In this document: piece after piece, positions 35,721-44,191 of the stretch
Layout: every line of letters starts with the position of its first letter
How positions within the stretch are numbered: position 1 is the first letter of the stretch
DNA from: Pseudomonas proteolytica
GTDB lineage: Bacteria; Pseudomonadota; Gammaproteobacteria; Pseudomonadales; Pseudomonadaceae
Assembly (NCBI RefSeq): GCF_007858275.1
Contig: NZ_VFEV01000027.1
Location: forward strand, 21,736-85,735
Length of the DNA stretch: 64,000 nucleotides
Direction: 5' to 3'
The notes under the pieces: generated by a model
What the model saw: the letters and a program-made list of their open reading frames with translations, nothing else
What the model was told of the DNA's origin: nothing
Databases searched by the model: none
Translations under genes and position numbers: made by a program

Positions 35721-37066
35721 CGCAGCGCCTCGGCCAGTTTGCCGTGCAAGCCGCCGAAGCCGCCGTTGCTCATGATCACCACGTGCGTCCCCGGCTTGGC
35801 CTGGCTCTTGACCCGCTCAATGATGCCTTCCAGGGAATCGCTGACAATCGACGGCACGCTGCAGAGTTTGGCAACGGCCGCCAAGTCCCAGCCCAGGTTG
35901 GCCGGCGCGTACCACACAACCTGGTCGGCATCGTTGACGCTTTCCGGCAGGCCGTCGCGGTGTGCGCCAAGCTTCATGGAGTTGGAACGCGGCTCGATGA
36001 TCGCGATCACCGGCGCATCGCCAACGCGCTTGCGCAGGCCGTCGAGGGTGGTGGCAATCGCCGTAGGGTGGTGGGCAAAGTCGTCGTAGATGGTAATCCC
36101 ATTCACTTCGGCAACCTTTTCCATGCGCCGCTTGACGCTCTTGAACGCACTCAACGCGGCAATGCCCATGGCCGGCACCACACCGACATGACGCGCCGCC
36201 GCGAGAGTGACCAAGGCGTTGGCGACGTTGTGCTGGCCGGTCATGTCCCAGTCGACGATGCCTTGGGGCTCGCCCTCGAACAGCACTTCGAACCGGGACC
36301 CGTCCTCACGCAGCAACTTGACCTGCCACTGCCCGCCCGCGCCGGTGGTTTGCACTGGCGTCCAGCAGCCCATGTCGATCACGCGCTGCAAGGCCGGTTC
36401 GGTGGTCGGATGGATCACCAGGCCTTCGCTTGGGATGGTGCGCACCAAGTGATGGAACTGCCGTTCGATAGCCGGCAGGTCGGGGAAGATGTCTGCGTGA
36501 TCGAACTCCAGGTTGTTCAGGATTGCCGTGCGCGGACGGTAGTGGACGAACTTGGAGCGTTTATCGAAGAAGGCACTGTCGTATTCATCGGCCTCGATCA
36601 CAAAGAATGGGGTATCACCCAGGCGTGCCGACACCGAAAAGTTCTGCGGTACGCCGCCGATCAGGAAGCCAGGGCTCATGCCCGCGTGCTCCAGGACCCA
36701 GGCCAGCATGCTGCTGGTGGTGGTCTTGCCGTGCGTACCGGCAACCGCCAGCACCCAGCGCCCTTGCAGCACATGATCGGCCAACCATTGCGGGCCGGAG
36801 ACATAGGGCAAACCTTTGTTGAGCACGTATTCCACGGCGGGGTTGCCACGGGACATGGCATTGCCGATCACCACCAGGTCTGGGGCCGGGTCAAATTGCG
36901 CCGGATCGTAGCCCTGGGTCAATTCAATGCCCTGGGCCTGCAATTGCGTGCTCATGGGCGGATAGACGTTGGCGTCGGAGCCCGTGACGTGATGGCCCAG
37001 CTCTTTGGCCAGGACAGCCATTGAGCCCATGAAGGTGCCGCAAATACCGAGAATATGAATGTGCAT
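35717..37066 (-). CDS. mpl: UDP-N-acetylmuramate:L-alanyl-gamma-D-glutamyl-meso-diaminopimelate ligase
   Basis: The 449-aa Mur-ligase family enzyme reattaches recycled murein tripeptide to UDP-MurNAc. It starts MHIHILGICGTFMGSMAVLA, has the ATP loop VAGTHGKTTTSSMLAW and the Mur central motifs (EADEYDSAFFD, NLEFDHADIF). A longer N-terminal reading extends into non-conserved DNA, so the ATG at 37066 was chosen. With ldcA, which trims recycled tetrapeptide, it belongs to the murein recycling route. Confidence 0.96.
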   Translation of the reverse strand: MHIHILGICGTFMGSMAVLAKELGHHVTGSDANVYPPMSTQLQAQGIELTQGYDPAQFDPAPDLVVIGNAMSRGNPAVEYVLNKGLPYVSGPQWLADHVLQGRWVLAVAGTHGKTTTSSMLAWVLEHAGMSPGFLIGGVPQNFSVSARLGDTPFFVIEADEYDSAFFDKRSKFVHYRPRTAILNNLEFDHADIFPDLPAIERQFHHLVRTIPSEGLVIHPTTEPALQRVIDMGCWTPVQTTGAGGQWQVKLLREDGSRFEVLFEGEPQGIVDWDMTGQHNVANALVTLAAARHVGVVPAMGIAALSAFKSVKRRMEKVAEVNGITIYDDFAHHPTAIATTLDGLRKRVGDAPVIAIIEPRSNSMKLGAHRDGLPESVNDADQVVWYAPANLGWDLAAVAKLCSVPSIVSDSLEGIIERVKSQAKPGTHVVIMSNGGFGGLHGKLAEALR

Positions 37067-37257
37067 AGTGGACCTCGTAAAACATCGAGGCAGGTTAGCG
37101 CAGGGCGTGGAAAATCGCACTCTTTTACTGCGCCCCGAAGAGTTGCAATCACGCCTGGTACTTGGGCATTGCTGCACAGTACCAGGCTTGATTGCGCACC
37201 TTTGGCGAAACAAACAAATGCACTCTAGCTAACGAATCAGAAACAATGAAACTTGCC

Positions 37258-38370
37258 TCACACCGTCTGAGGCTTTCTCGTCTCCACCTCCCGCACCGCA
37301 AGAAGTCTGCCTATGCCATTACTATTGAGATGTTCATACCTTTTATCCAGCGCATCCAACCTGGCAGTAACACTTTTCGACCCTACTGTTGAATCATCTT
37401 TATAGGGTTTGTAAATAAATCCGTTTTGCTCCGAAACTTCCGCCATGTTTTTCTCGGACGCATCGTAAATCTTTTCCATCAAATCAAGGCGTTCATTTAT
37501 GTCAACTGGCCATGTCGAACTTTTTTCCAGGGCCTTACCATCTCCCCCTTCAACCATGGCCTGAATCGTATTGACGGCATACGTCATTTTTAACTCAGCA
37601 CTTTCTGTACGCGTCTTAACCAATGCAGCACTTTGTTCTGCCCCACCACTTCCCGCCGCAGAAGCAGCATTGGCGGCCTGGCTTGGGGCGGGCTGATGAG
37701 CCGGAGGAAGTAGCGGGGTATTGGCAGCAAAATTACCTTTGATGGTTTCGCCCGTCCAGACAGACCCCGCGTAGGTACCAATACTCAGCGGAGTGCTGAC
37801 AAGTCCGTTTACGGAGGCGTTCACAAAAGCATCGCGCGTGACGGTTTTCAAGCTAGTGTCCGTTTTGAACACCCCGGCCTTGACCAGACGATCAGCTGAA
37901 ACCAGATTGGCCGCCACATCACCGAATGTTTTCGGTTTGGCAACAGCGGGTTTGGCCGGGCCAGTGAGTGATGAATTTGGGTGCTGCGTTTTGAACACCA
38001 TCTCCCTGAATTTAGTCACCCCCTGGGTGTTTGAGGGGCCTACTGGCCGGGTAGGGCCCAGAATAGAGGTCGGTTTATAAGCATTTGCTATCAAATTAGT
38101 CTTGGGGGGCTTTGGACTTACAAAAGAATAAATTTTGGAGGCCCCTCCCTTAAACCCCCTCTTAGTCCGTGTATTGATTCCATCCAAGGATTCACCAGCG
38201 GTATTCCCCTCGCTGGATGCTTGCGTCTTCTGCTTATCCCCGGACGCGCTCCAATCTGAAGCCCCTTTCGTGCCGGCAGCTGCCTGCTGGCCCGGCGCCT
38301 CGGATACCCGGTCCTTTACCTGAAAGGAGGTTGAAACAGGGGAGCCTGTAATATTCATGTTTTCACCCAT
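37258..38370 (-). CDS. Unrecognised Ser/Ala/Thr-rich protein (AT-rich gene)
   Basis: The 370-aa protein has no signal peptide and no clear membrane segment. Its first 75 residues (MGENMNITGSPVSTSFQVK onward) are disordered and rich in Ser, Gly, Ala and Gln, as in secreted effectors and harpin-like proteins; there are Pro-rich stretches (ILGPTRPVGPSNTQ, LLPPAHQPAPSQ) and a charged helical C-terminus. I recognise no known family. GC is clearly lower than in mpl and eatR, and no type III secretion gene or hrp-box is visible nearby. It breaks the order mpl-eatR known from P. aeruginosa, so it was probably acquired. Secretion is only an inference. Confidence 0.6.
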   Translation of the reverse strand: MGENMNITGSPVSTSFQVKDRVSEAPGQQAAAGTKGASDWSASGDKQKTQASSEGNTAGESLDGINTRTKRGFKGGASKIYSFVSPKPPKTNLIANAYKPTSILGPTRPVGPSNTQGVTKFREMVFKTQHPNSSLTGPAKPAVAKPKTFGDVAANLVSADRLVKAGVFKTDTSLKTVTRDAFVNASVNGLVSTPLSIGTYAGSVWTGETIKGNFAANTPLLPPAHQPAPSQAANAASAAGSGGAEQSAALVKTRTESAELKMTYAVNTIQAMVEGGDGKALEKSSTWPVDINERLDLMEKIYDASEKNMAEVSEQNGFIYKPYKDDSTVGSKSVTARLDALDKRYEHLNSNGIGRLLAVREVETRKPQTV

Positions 38371-38761
38371 CGTATAGATATGTAACTATTAATTTTACTT
38401 ATCCCTAAACCAAACAACCAACGCAATGACTCATCCCTTACCCCTAAGTATAAAAAACACAACACTTAGTTCCACCCAACACACATTTAAAATCGAATAT
38501 GAAATTTTGTCCCAAGCAAAACAACCGCCCATTACTTCGAACAGCACCCAAAGTAAAAAAATATTAAATAGCCACTACCCGAAGATTATTTCCAGCCAGC
38601 CCTCCGCTGTATAAGTCTCATAAGAACTTCATATCAAACATATTTACGCACTACAAAGTACGATCAAAACATCGCCGACTTGCCCACCGGTACCTTTTGT
38701 AAAAGGCGAGCGTGGGCGAGTCTTCCAAAAGACAGTAAGAGAGCAGGAATCTCCCTTGACG
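38371..38761. other. AT-rich intergenic region between the unrecognised gene and eatR
   Basis: No gene is supported in these 391 bases. A 62-codon frame (38426-38614, +) lacks a Shine-Dalgarno and recognisable features. A 14-bp palindrome CCTTTTGTAAAAGG lies at about 38692-38705. The region probably holds the promoter of the leftward unrecognised gene. Confidence 0.6.
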
Positions 38762-40681
38762 TCACTCTGCTGCGGAGCGCAAAGCGATACCATGCTTGCG
38801 TAACTTGCGGTATAGCGTATTACGACTAACACCCAACTGTTCTGCTGCCTGGGTCATATGCCAGCGCTGCTGTTCGAGCGTGGTCAGCAGTGCCAAGCGC
38901 TCTGCGTCCTCCAGCGGCTGTTTTTCCCGCGGTACGGTAATTTGCACCTGGGAGGGCACCTGGCGAATCATTGCCGGCAAATCGCCCAACCCTATCCGCC
39001 CACCGTCACACAGCGCGGTCAAGGTACGTAGTACCGTACGCAGTTGCCGGACGTTCCCCGGCCAGGAAAAGTCCAGCAGCGCCTGACGGGCATCGCCATC
39101 CAGTTCTATCACCTGCCCTTCTGCCTCTTGGGCCAGCACAAAGTCCAGTAGTTGCGACTTGTCGCTACGCTCACGCAACGCCGGCAACGCCACCTCCAGA
39201 CCATTGAGGCGATAGTACAAGTCCTCACGGAAGGTGCCGTCGGCCACCCGCATCAACAAATCACGGTGGGTTGCGCTGATAATGCGCACGTTCACTGCTT
39301 GCGGTTCACCGCCGATGGGCACCACCAATCGGTCTTCCAGCACCCTTAATAGCCGGGTTTGCAGGGCCAGGGGCATATCGCCGATTTCATCGAGAAACAA
39401 GGTGCCACCGTCAGCCTGTTGCAGCTTGCCGCGCATGCCTTCCTTGCGGGCCCCGGTGAAACTGCCGCCGCGATAACCGAACAGCTCGCTCTCGATCAGG
39501 CTTTCAGGGATGGCTGCGCAGTTCAGGGCCACGAAGGCTTTGTCGGCGCGCTGACTGGCATGGTGGACGGCCTTGGCAAAGGCCTCCTTGCCGGAGCCGG
39601 TTTCGCCATTGACCAACAACGGTACGTCCCGCTCAAACACCCGCAAGGCCTTGCGAAAGTCGCTCTGCAGCGCCTCATCTCCCAGGCAGATCCCCGCCAG
39701 CCGAGGCCGCTCGACCGGCGGCGGCGCCGACACCACTGGGCTCGGGGCGCGCCGCGCCTCGCCTCGCAGTACCGCAAACACGCTGCGCCCGTCACGGGTA
39801 CGCAAAGGCCAACTGGCGCTGGCATTGGCGCGACCGAGCAATTGATCCAGGGTGCAGTCGAAAAACATCTCCACCGGCAGGCCCAGCAAGCGCCCCCGTG
39901 GCAGGCCCAACAAGTTTTGCGCACTTTGGTTGAGCGCACAGATCCGCCCTTCGCCGTCGAATGCCAGCAGCCCTTCGCTGAACAGGCCCACGGATTCGGC
40001 CTGCAGGTGGAAACGCAGCAACCAGTGATTTTCGAAGTGCCGCAGGAAATAACAGCTCTCGATCATCTTCGCCGAAAGATTGACCAGCGCCATGGTGTGG
40101 AACTGGCTCTGGCGCGATACCGCTTCGCGGGCCGACGACACGTCAAGCACTGCCAGCAGGTCGCCATGGGGATCAAACACCGGGCTCGCCGAGCAGGTCA
40201 GCCCGGTATGGCGACCGCGAAAGTGTTCATCGCGATGAATGGTCAGGGCCTGGCGCTCCACCAGGCAGGTGCCGATACCGTTGGTGCCTTCGCAGGCTTC
40301 GCTCCAGTCGGCGCCGAGCCATAACCCGGCACCCTCGAATACCTTGCGTTCGCTGGGCGCAGTGACGCAATTGAGGATCACCCCGCGCGCATCGGTCAGC
40401 AGCACCGCATGGCCGGCGCCAGAGAGTTGTTGATGCAAACTGTTCATTTCGTTGCCGGCGATGTGCAGCACTTGCTGCAGGCGCTCGCGGCTTTCCAGCA
40501 GGCGCTCATGCTCGAGCACCGTGGGCGCGACGGTCAACGTCGGGTCGAGGTGATAGTCCTCTACGCAGCGCAGCCAGGAACGGGCAATCGATGGGTCGCT
40601 GCCAGGACCGTGCAACGGGTCTTGCCCACGGGTGACGGTCAGGACTTGCCGGGCATGGCGGCTGAAATGATCGTTGTGCAT
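38762..40681 (-). CDS. eatR: Sigma-54-dependent activator of ethanolamine catabolism, AcoR-like
   Basis: The 639-aa enhancer-binding protein has a GAF sensor (about 70-200), a PAS domain (about 215-310), an AAA+ domain (about 330-545) and a Fis-type HTH (MTQAAEQLGVSRNTLYRKLR near the end). The AAA+ part has Walker A GETGSGKEAFAKAV, the sigma-54 contact loop as GSFTGA instead of GAFTGA, and LFLDEIGDMPL. It matches EatR (PA4021) by gene order, beside the aldehyde dehydrogenase, permease and EutBC genes whose RpoN-dependent transcription EatR activates. The ATG at 40681 was chosen over a long Cys/Pro-rich upstream reading. It is divergent from its target operon. Confidence 0.88.
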   Translation of the reverse strand: MHNDHFSRHARQVLTVTRGQDPLHGPGSDPSIARSWLRCVEDYHLDPTLTVAPTVLEHERLLESRERLQQVLHIAGNEMNSLHQQLSGAGHAVLLTDARGVILNCVTAPSERKVFEGAGLWLGADWSEACEGTNGIGTCLVERQALTIHRDEHFRGRHTGLTCSASPVFDPHGDLLAVLDVSSAREAVSRQSQFHTMALVNLSAKMIESCYFLRHFENHWLLRFHLQAESVGLFSEGLLAFDGEGRICALNQSAQNLLGLPRGRLLGLPVEMFFDCTLDQLLGRANASASWPLRTRDGRSVFAVLRGEARRAPSPVVSAPPPVERPRLAGICLGDEALQSDFRKALRVFERDVPLLVNGETGSGKEAFAKAVHHASQRADKAFVALNCAAIPESLIESELFGYRGGSFTGARKEGMRGKLQQADGGTLFLDEIGDMPLALQTRLLRVLEDRLVVPIGGEPQAVNVRIISATHRDLLMRVADGTFREDLYYRLNGLEVALPALRERSDKSQLLDFVLAQEAEGQVIELDGDARQALLDFSWPGNVRQLRTVLRTLTALCDGGRIGLGDLPAMIRQVPSQVQITVPREKQPLEDAERLALLTTLEQQRWHMTQAAEQLGVSRNTLYRKLRKHGIALRSAAE

Positions 40682-40797
40682 GTTCTTATTGTTCTCCTGT
40701 TGCGCGGGACACACCGCGGACCGGGACGCCCAGCATCCTCCAGGCCTGGGCGCATTGCAATCCCGCGGCGACCCATGGGTCACAAGCTGTATCGCTT

Positions 40798-40837
40798 GTG
40801 GCACAAAGTGTCACCCTGACTGTACCGCCCGTGTCAC
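40798..40837 (+). promoter_or_regulatory. Candidate enhancer sites for EatR
   Basis: GTGGCAC (40798-40804), GTGTCAC (40808-40814) and GTGTCAC (40831-40837) recur 55-95 bp upstream of the -24/-12 promoter. This is the usual distance for an enhancer-binding protein. The assignment to EatR is inference. Confidence 0.4.
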
Positions 40838-40891
40838 AGCAAAGCCTTGCAACAAACCCCAAGCCCTTGATTTACCTGCGCTGCAGGGCGC

Positions 40892-40907
40892 TGGCCCGAC
40901 CTTTGCT
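40892..40907 (+). promoter_or_regulatory. Sigma-54 (RpoN) promoter of the ethanolamine operon
   Basis: TGGCCCGACCTTTGCT matches TGGCACGN4TTGCW with GG and GC separated by exactly 10 bp. It lies 66 nt upstream of the dehydrogenase ATG. Confidence 0.8.
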
Positions 40908-40972
40908 CTACGCTTTATCAAGCGCAGCAATGCTGCACTCCAATAAACATAAGAAGTCAGGAGATACCCACC

Positions 40973-42493
40973 ATGCGTTACGCACACCCTGGTACCGAAG
41001 GCGCTATCGTTTCGTTCAAGGCCAAGTACGGCAACTACATCGGTGGCGAATTTGTGGCACCGGTCGACGGCAACTACTTCACTAATACTTCGCCAGTGAA
41101 CGGCAAGCCCATCGCCGACTTCCCGCGTTCCACAGCCAAGGATATCGACAAGGCGCTGGACGCCGCCCACGCCGCCGCTGATGCCTGGGGCAAGACCTCG
41201 GCCCAGGACCGTTCGCTGGTGCTGCTGAAAATCGCCGACCGCATCGAACAGAACCTGGAACTGCTGGCCATCACCGAAACCTGGGACAACGGCAAGGCGG
41301 TACGCGAGACCCTCAACGCCGATATCCCCCTCGCCGCCGACCACTTCCGCTACTTCGCTGGCTGCATCCGCGCCCAGGAAGGCAGCAGCGCCGAGATCAA
41401 CGAACACACCGCCGCCTACCACTTCCATGAGCCCCTGGGCGTGGTCGGGCAGATCATCCCGTGGAACTTCCCCCTGCTGATGGCCGCCTGGAAACTCGCG
41501 CCAGCCCTGGCCGCCGGCAACTGCGTGGTACTCAAGCCCGCCGAGCAGACCCCACTGGGCATCAACGTGCTGATGGAAGTGATCGGCGACCTGCTGCCAC
41601 CTGGCGTGCTGAACGTGGTTCACGGTTTCGGCAAGGAGGCCGGCGAAGCCCTGGCCACCAGCAAGCGCATCGCCAAGATCGCCTTCACCGGCTCCACCCC
41701 GGTGGGCTCGCACATCATGCATTGCGCGGCCGAGAACATCATTCCGTCCACCGTTGAGCTGGGTGGCAAGTCGCCGAACATCTTCTTCGCCGACATCATG
41801 AAAGCCGAGCCGCAATTTATCGAAAAGGCCGCCGAAGGCCTGGTGCTGGCGTTCTTCAACCAAGGCGAAGTGTGCACCTGCCCATCCCGTGCGCTGGTGG
41901 AAGAGTCGATCTACGACGACTTCATGAAAGTGGTGATGAAGAAGGTTGAGTCGATCAAGCGTGGCGACCCGCTGGACACTGACACCATGGTTGGCGCCCA
42001 GGCGTCCGAGCAGCAGTTCGACAAGATCCTGTCGTACCTGGAAATCGCCAAGGGCGAAGGTGCCGAGTTGCTGACCGGCGGCAAAGTGGAAAAACTGACC
42101 GGCGATCTGGCCACCGGCTATTACATCCAGCCGACCCTGCTCAAAGGCACCAACAAGATGCGCGTGTTCCAGGAAGAAATCTTTGGCCCGGTGGTGAGCA
42201 TCACGACCTTCAAGGATGAAGCCGAAGCACTGGCGATCGCCAACGACACCGAGTTTGGCCTGGGCGCAGGCTTGTGGACCCGCGATATCAACCGTGCGTA
42301 CCGCATGGGCCGGGCGATCAAAGCCGGGCGCGTGTGGACCAACTGCTACCACCTGTACCCCGCGCATGCGGCGTTTGGTGGCTACAAGAAGTCTGGTGTG
42401 GGTCGTGAGACACACAAGATGATGTTGGATCACTATCAGCAGACCAAAAACCTGCTGGTGAGCTACGACATCAACCCACTGGGTTTCTTCTAA
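40973..42493 (+). CDS. exaC: NAD-dependent acetaldehyde dehydrogenase (ExaC/AcoD family)
   Basis: The 506-aa ALDH oxidises acetaldehyde, the product of ethanolamine cleavage, to acetate. The family motifs are VELGGKSPNIFF, the catalytic C301 in NQGEVCTCPSR and the substrate/NAD region FTGSTPVGSHIM. It is the first gene behind the sigma-54 promoter and corresponds by position to PA4022. The symbol follows the database name for the closest family, and the true gene in P. aeruginosa exaC lies elsewhere, so function is firmer than the name. Confidence 0.9.
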   Translation: MRYAHPGTEGAIVSFKAKYGNYIGGEFVAPVDGNYFTNTSPVNGKPIADFPRSTAKDIDKALDAAHAAADAWGKTSAQDRSLVLLKIADRIEQNLELLAITETWDNGKAVRETLNADIPLAADHFRYFAGCIRAQEGSSAEINEHTAAYHFHEPLGVVGQIIPWNFPLLMAAWKLAPALAAGNCVVLKPAEQTPLGINVLMEVIGDLLPPGVLNVVHGFGKEAGEALATSKRIAKIAFTGSTPVGSHIMHCAAENIIPSTVELGGKSPNIFFADIMKAEPQFIEKAAEGLVLAFFNQGEVCTCPSRALVEESIYDDFMKVVMKKVESIKRGDPLDTDTMVGAQASEQQFDKILSYLEIAKGEGAELLTGGKVEKLTGDLATGYYIQPTLLKGTNKMRVFQEEIFGPVVSITTFKDEAEALAIANDTEFGLGAGLWTRDINRAYRMGRAIKAGRVWTNCYHLYPAHAAFGGYKKSGVGRETHKMMLDHYQQTKNLLVSYDINPLGFF

Positions 42494-42533
42494 GTTTCGT
42501 CAGCACCACACTCCCACACTTGAAATGCAATCA

Positions 42534-42626
42534 AGTGTGGGAGCTGGCTTGCCTGCGATGAGGCCAGTACAGCCAATACTCATGTTGAATGTGAAACCGC
42601 TATCGCAGGCAAGCCAGCTCCCACAC
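42534..42626. repeat. REP pair within the ethanolamine operon
   Basis: Inverted GTGGGAGCTGGCTTGCCTGCGAT (42537-42559) and ATCGCAGGCAAGCCAGCTCCCAC (42602-42624) lie between the dehydrogenase and the permease, with an extra CACACTTGAAATGCAATCAAGTGTG hairpin just before the first arm. They may modulate distal transcript levels. Confidence 0.85.
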
Positions 42627-42705
42627 TGAATCATCATAAATACTCGGCATCTCATCCGGCTCAAGTCAGTCGGGATAAAACAATAAGAACCAAAGGTACT
42701 TCCCC

Positions 42706-44139
42706 ATGCCTAGCGAACCGACAGGATCCTCCGTCGACTTCGAAAAAGTCGACTCCGAATATTTCCAACAACGTGAACTGAAAAAAGGCGCTGCCGGCTG
42801 GGTGCTGTTAGTCGGCCTCGGCGTTGCCTATGTGATCTCCGGCGACTACGCCGGCTGGAACTTCGGCCTGGCCCAAGGCGGCTGGGGCGGGATGTTCCTC
42901 GCCACATTGCTGATGGCCACCATGTACTTGTGCATGTGCTTTTCCCTCGCTGAACTGTCTTCCATGATCCCCACCGCCGGCGGTGGCTACGGGTTTGCCC
43001 GCAGTGCATTCGGGCCCTGGGGTGGGTTCCTCACCGGCACGGCGATCCTCATCGAGTACGCGATCGCCCCCGCCGCCATTGCGGTGTTTATCGGCGCCTA
43101 TTGCGAGTCGCTGTTCGGCATTGGCGGCTGGATGATCTACCTGGCGTTCTACATCATCTTTATCGGCATCCACATCTTTGGTGTCGGGGAAGCGCTGAAG
43201 CTGATGTTTGTGATCACCGCTGTCGCCGCGATTGCCCTGGGCGTGTTCCTGGTATCGATGGTGCCGCACTTCAGCGTCGCCAACCTGTTGGATATCCCCG
43301 TGACCGAGGCCAAGGGCGCCAGCAGTTTCCTGCCGTTTGGTTATGTCGGTGTGTGGGCCGCGATCCCCTACGCGATCTGGTTCTTCCTGGCGGTCGAAGG
43401 CGTGCCCCTGGCCGCCGAAGAAACCAAGAACCCGAAACGCGACCTGCCCCGCGGCCTGATCGGCGCGATTGTGGTGCTGACCAGTTTTGCCCTGCTGATC
43501 CTGGTGATCGCACCCGGTGGCGCCGGTACCCTGGCGCTGGTCAAGTCCGGCAACCCGCTGGTGGAGTCCCTGGCCCTGGCCTACGGCGGTTCGACCTGGA
43601 TGGGCAGCTTCGTCAACCTGGTGGGTCTGGCCGGGCTGATCGCGAGTTTCTTCTCGATCATCTACGCCTACTCCCGGCAGATCTTCGCCCTGTCCCGCGC
43701 CGGCTACCTGCCGCGCAAGCTGTCGCAGACCAATAAAAGCAAGGCGCCGGTACTGGCCCTGGTTATCCCCGGGATCATCGGCTTCGGCCTGTCGCTGACC
43801 GGCCAGGGCGACCTGCTGATTTTGGTGGCGGTGTTTGGCGCGACCATTTCCTATGTATTGATGATGGCCGCGCATATCACCCTGCGCATCCGTCGCCCCA
43901 AAATGGAGCGTCCATACCGCACGCCGGGTGGCATCTTCACCTCGGGCCTGGCCCTGATACTGGCCTGCATCGCGGTCGTGGCGGGTTTCCTGGTGGATCC
44001 ACGCGTGGTGATTGGCGCGGCGATCATCTATGGAGTATTAATTGCTTACTTTGCTTTCTACAGTCGGCATCACTTGGTAGCAGGCACGCCGGAAGAAGAA
44101 TTCGCGGCGATCCAGGCCGCAGAGGCCGCCTTGCACTAA
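42706..44139 (+). CDS. eat: Ethanolamine permease
   Basis: The 477-aa APC-superfamily transporter has about twelve membrane helices and the signatures YVISGDYAGWNFGLAQGGWG, IPTAGGGYGFARSAFGPWGG and PYAIWFFLAVEGVPLAAEET. It imports ethanolamine for EutBC, encoded 52 nt downstream, and corresponds to PA4023. The N-terminus is cytosolic and acidic. Confidence 0.92.
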   Translation: MPSEPTGSSVDFEKVDSEYFQQRELKKGAAGWVLLVGLGVAYVISGDYAGWNFGLAQGGWGGMFLATLLMATMYLCMCFSLAELSSMIPTAGGGYGFARSAFGPWGGFLTGTAILIEYAIAPAAIAVFIGAYCESLFGIGGWMIYLAFYIIFIGIHIFGVGEALKLMFVITAVAAIALGVFLVSMVPHFSVANLLDIPVTEAKGASSFLPFGYVGVWAAIPYAIWFFLAVEGVPLAAEETKNPKRDLPRGLIGAIVVLTSFALLILVIAPGGAGTLALVKSGNPLVESLALAYGGSTWMGSFVNLVGLAGLIASFFSIIYAYSRQIFALSRAGYLPRKLSQTNKSKAPVLALVIPGIIGFGLSLTGQGDLLILVAVFGATISYVLMMAAHITLRIRRPKMERPYRTPGGIFTSGLALILACIAVVAGFLVDPRVVIGAAIIYGVLIAYFAFYSRHHLVAGTPEEEFAAIQAAEAALH

Positions 44140-44191
44140 ACGCCGTAAACCACGATGCGGGCCAGCGCCCGCGTCGTCATGGAGAGTCTGT

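Noticed and set aside
38371..38761. Search for an hrp-box (GGAACC-N16-CCAC) before the effector-like gene
   Set aside because: No matching sequence is present on the leftward strand, so control by HrpL is not supported.
40811..42433. A 540-codon minus-strand frame opposite the aldehyde dehydrogenase
   Set aside because: The dehydrogenase has clear catalytic motifs, and the opposite frame shows none and would run over the sigma-54 promoter.
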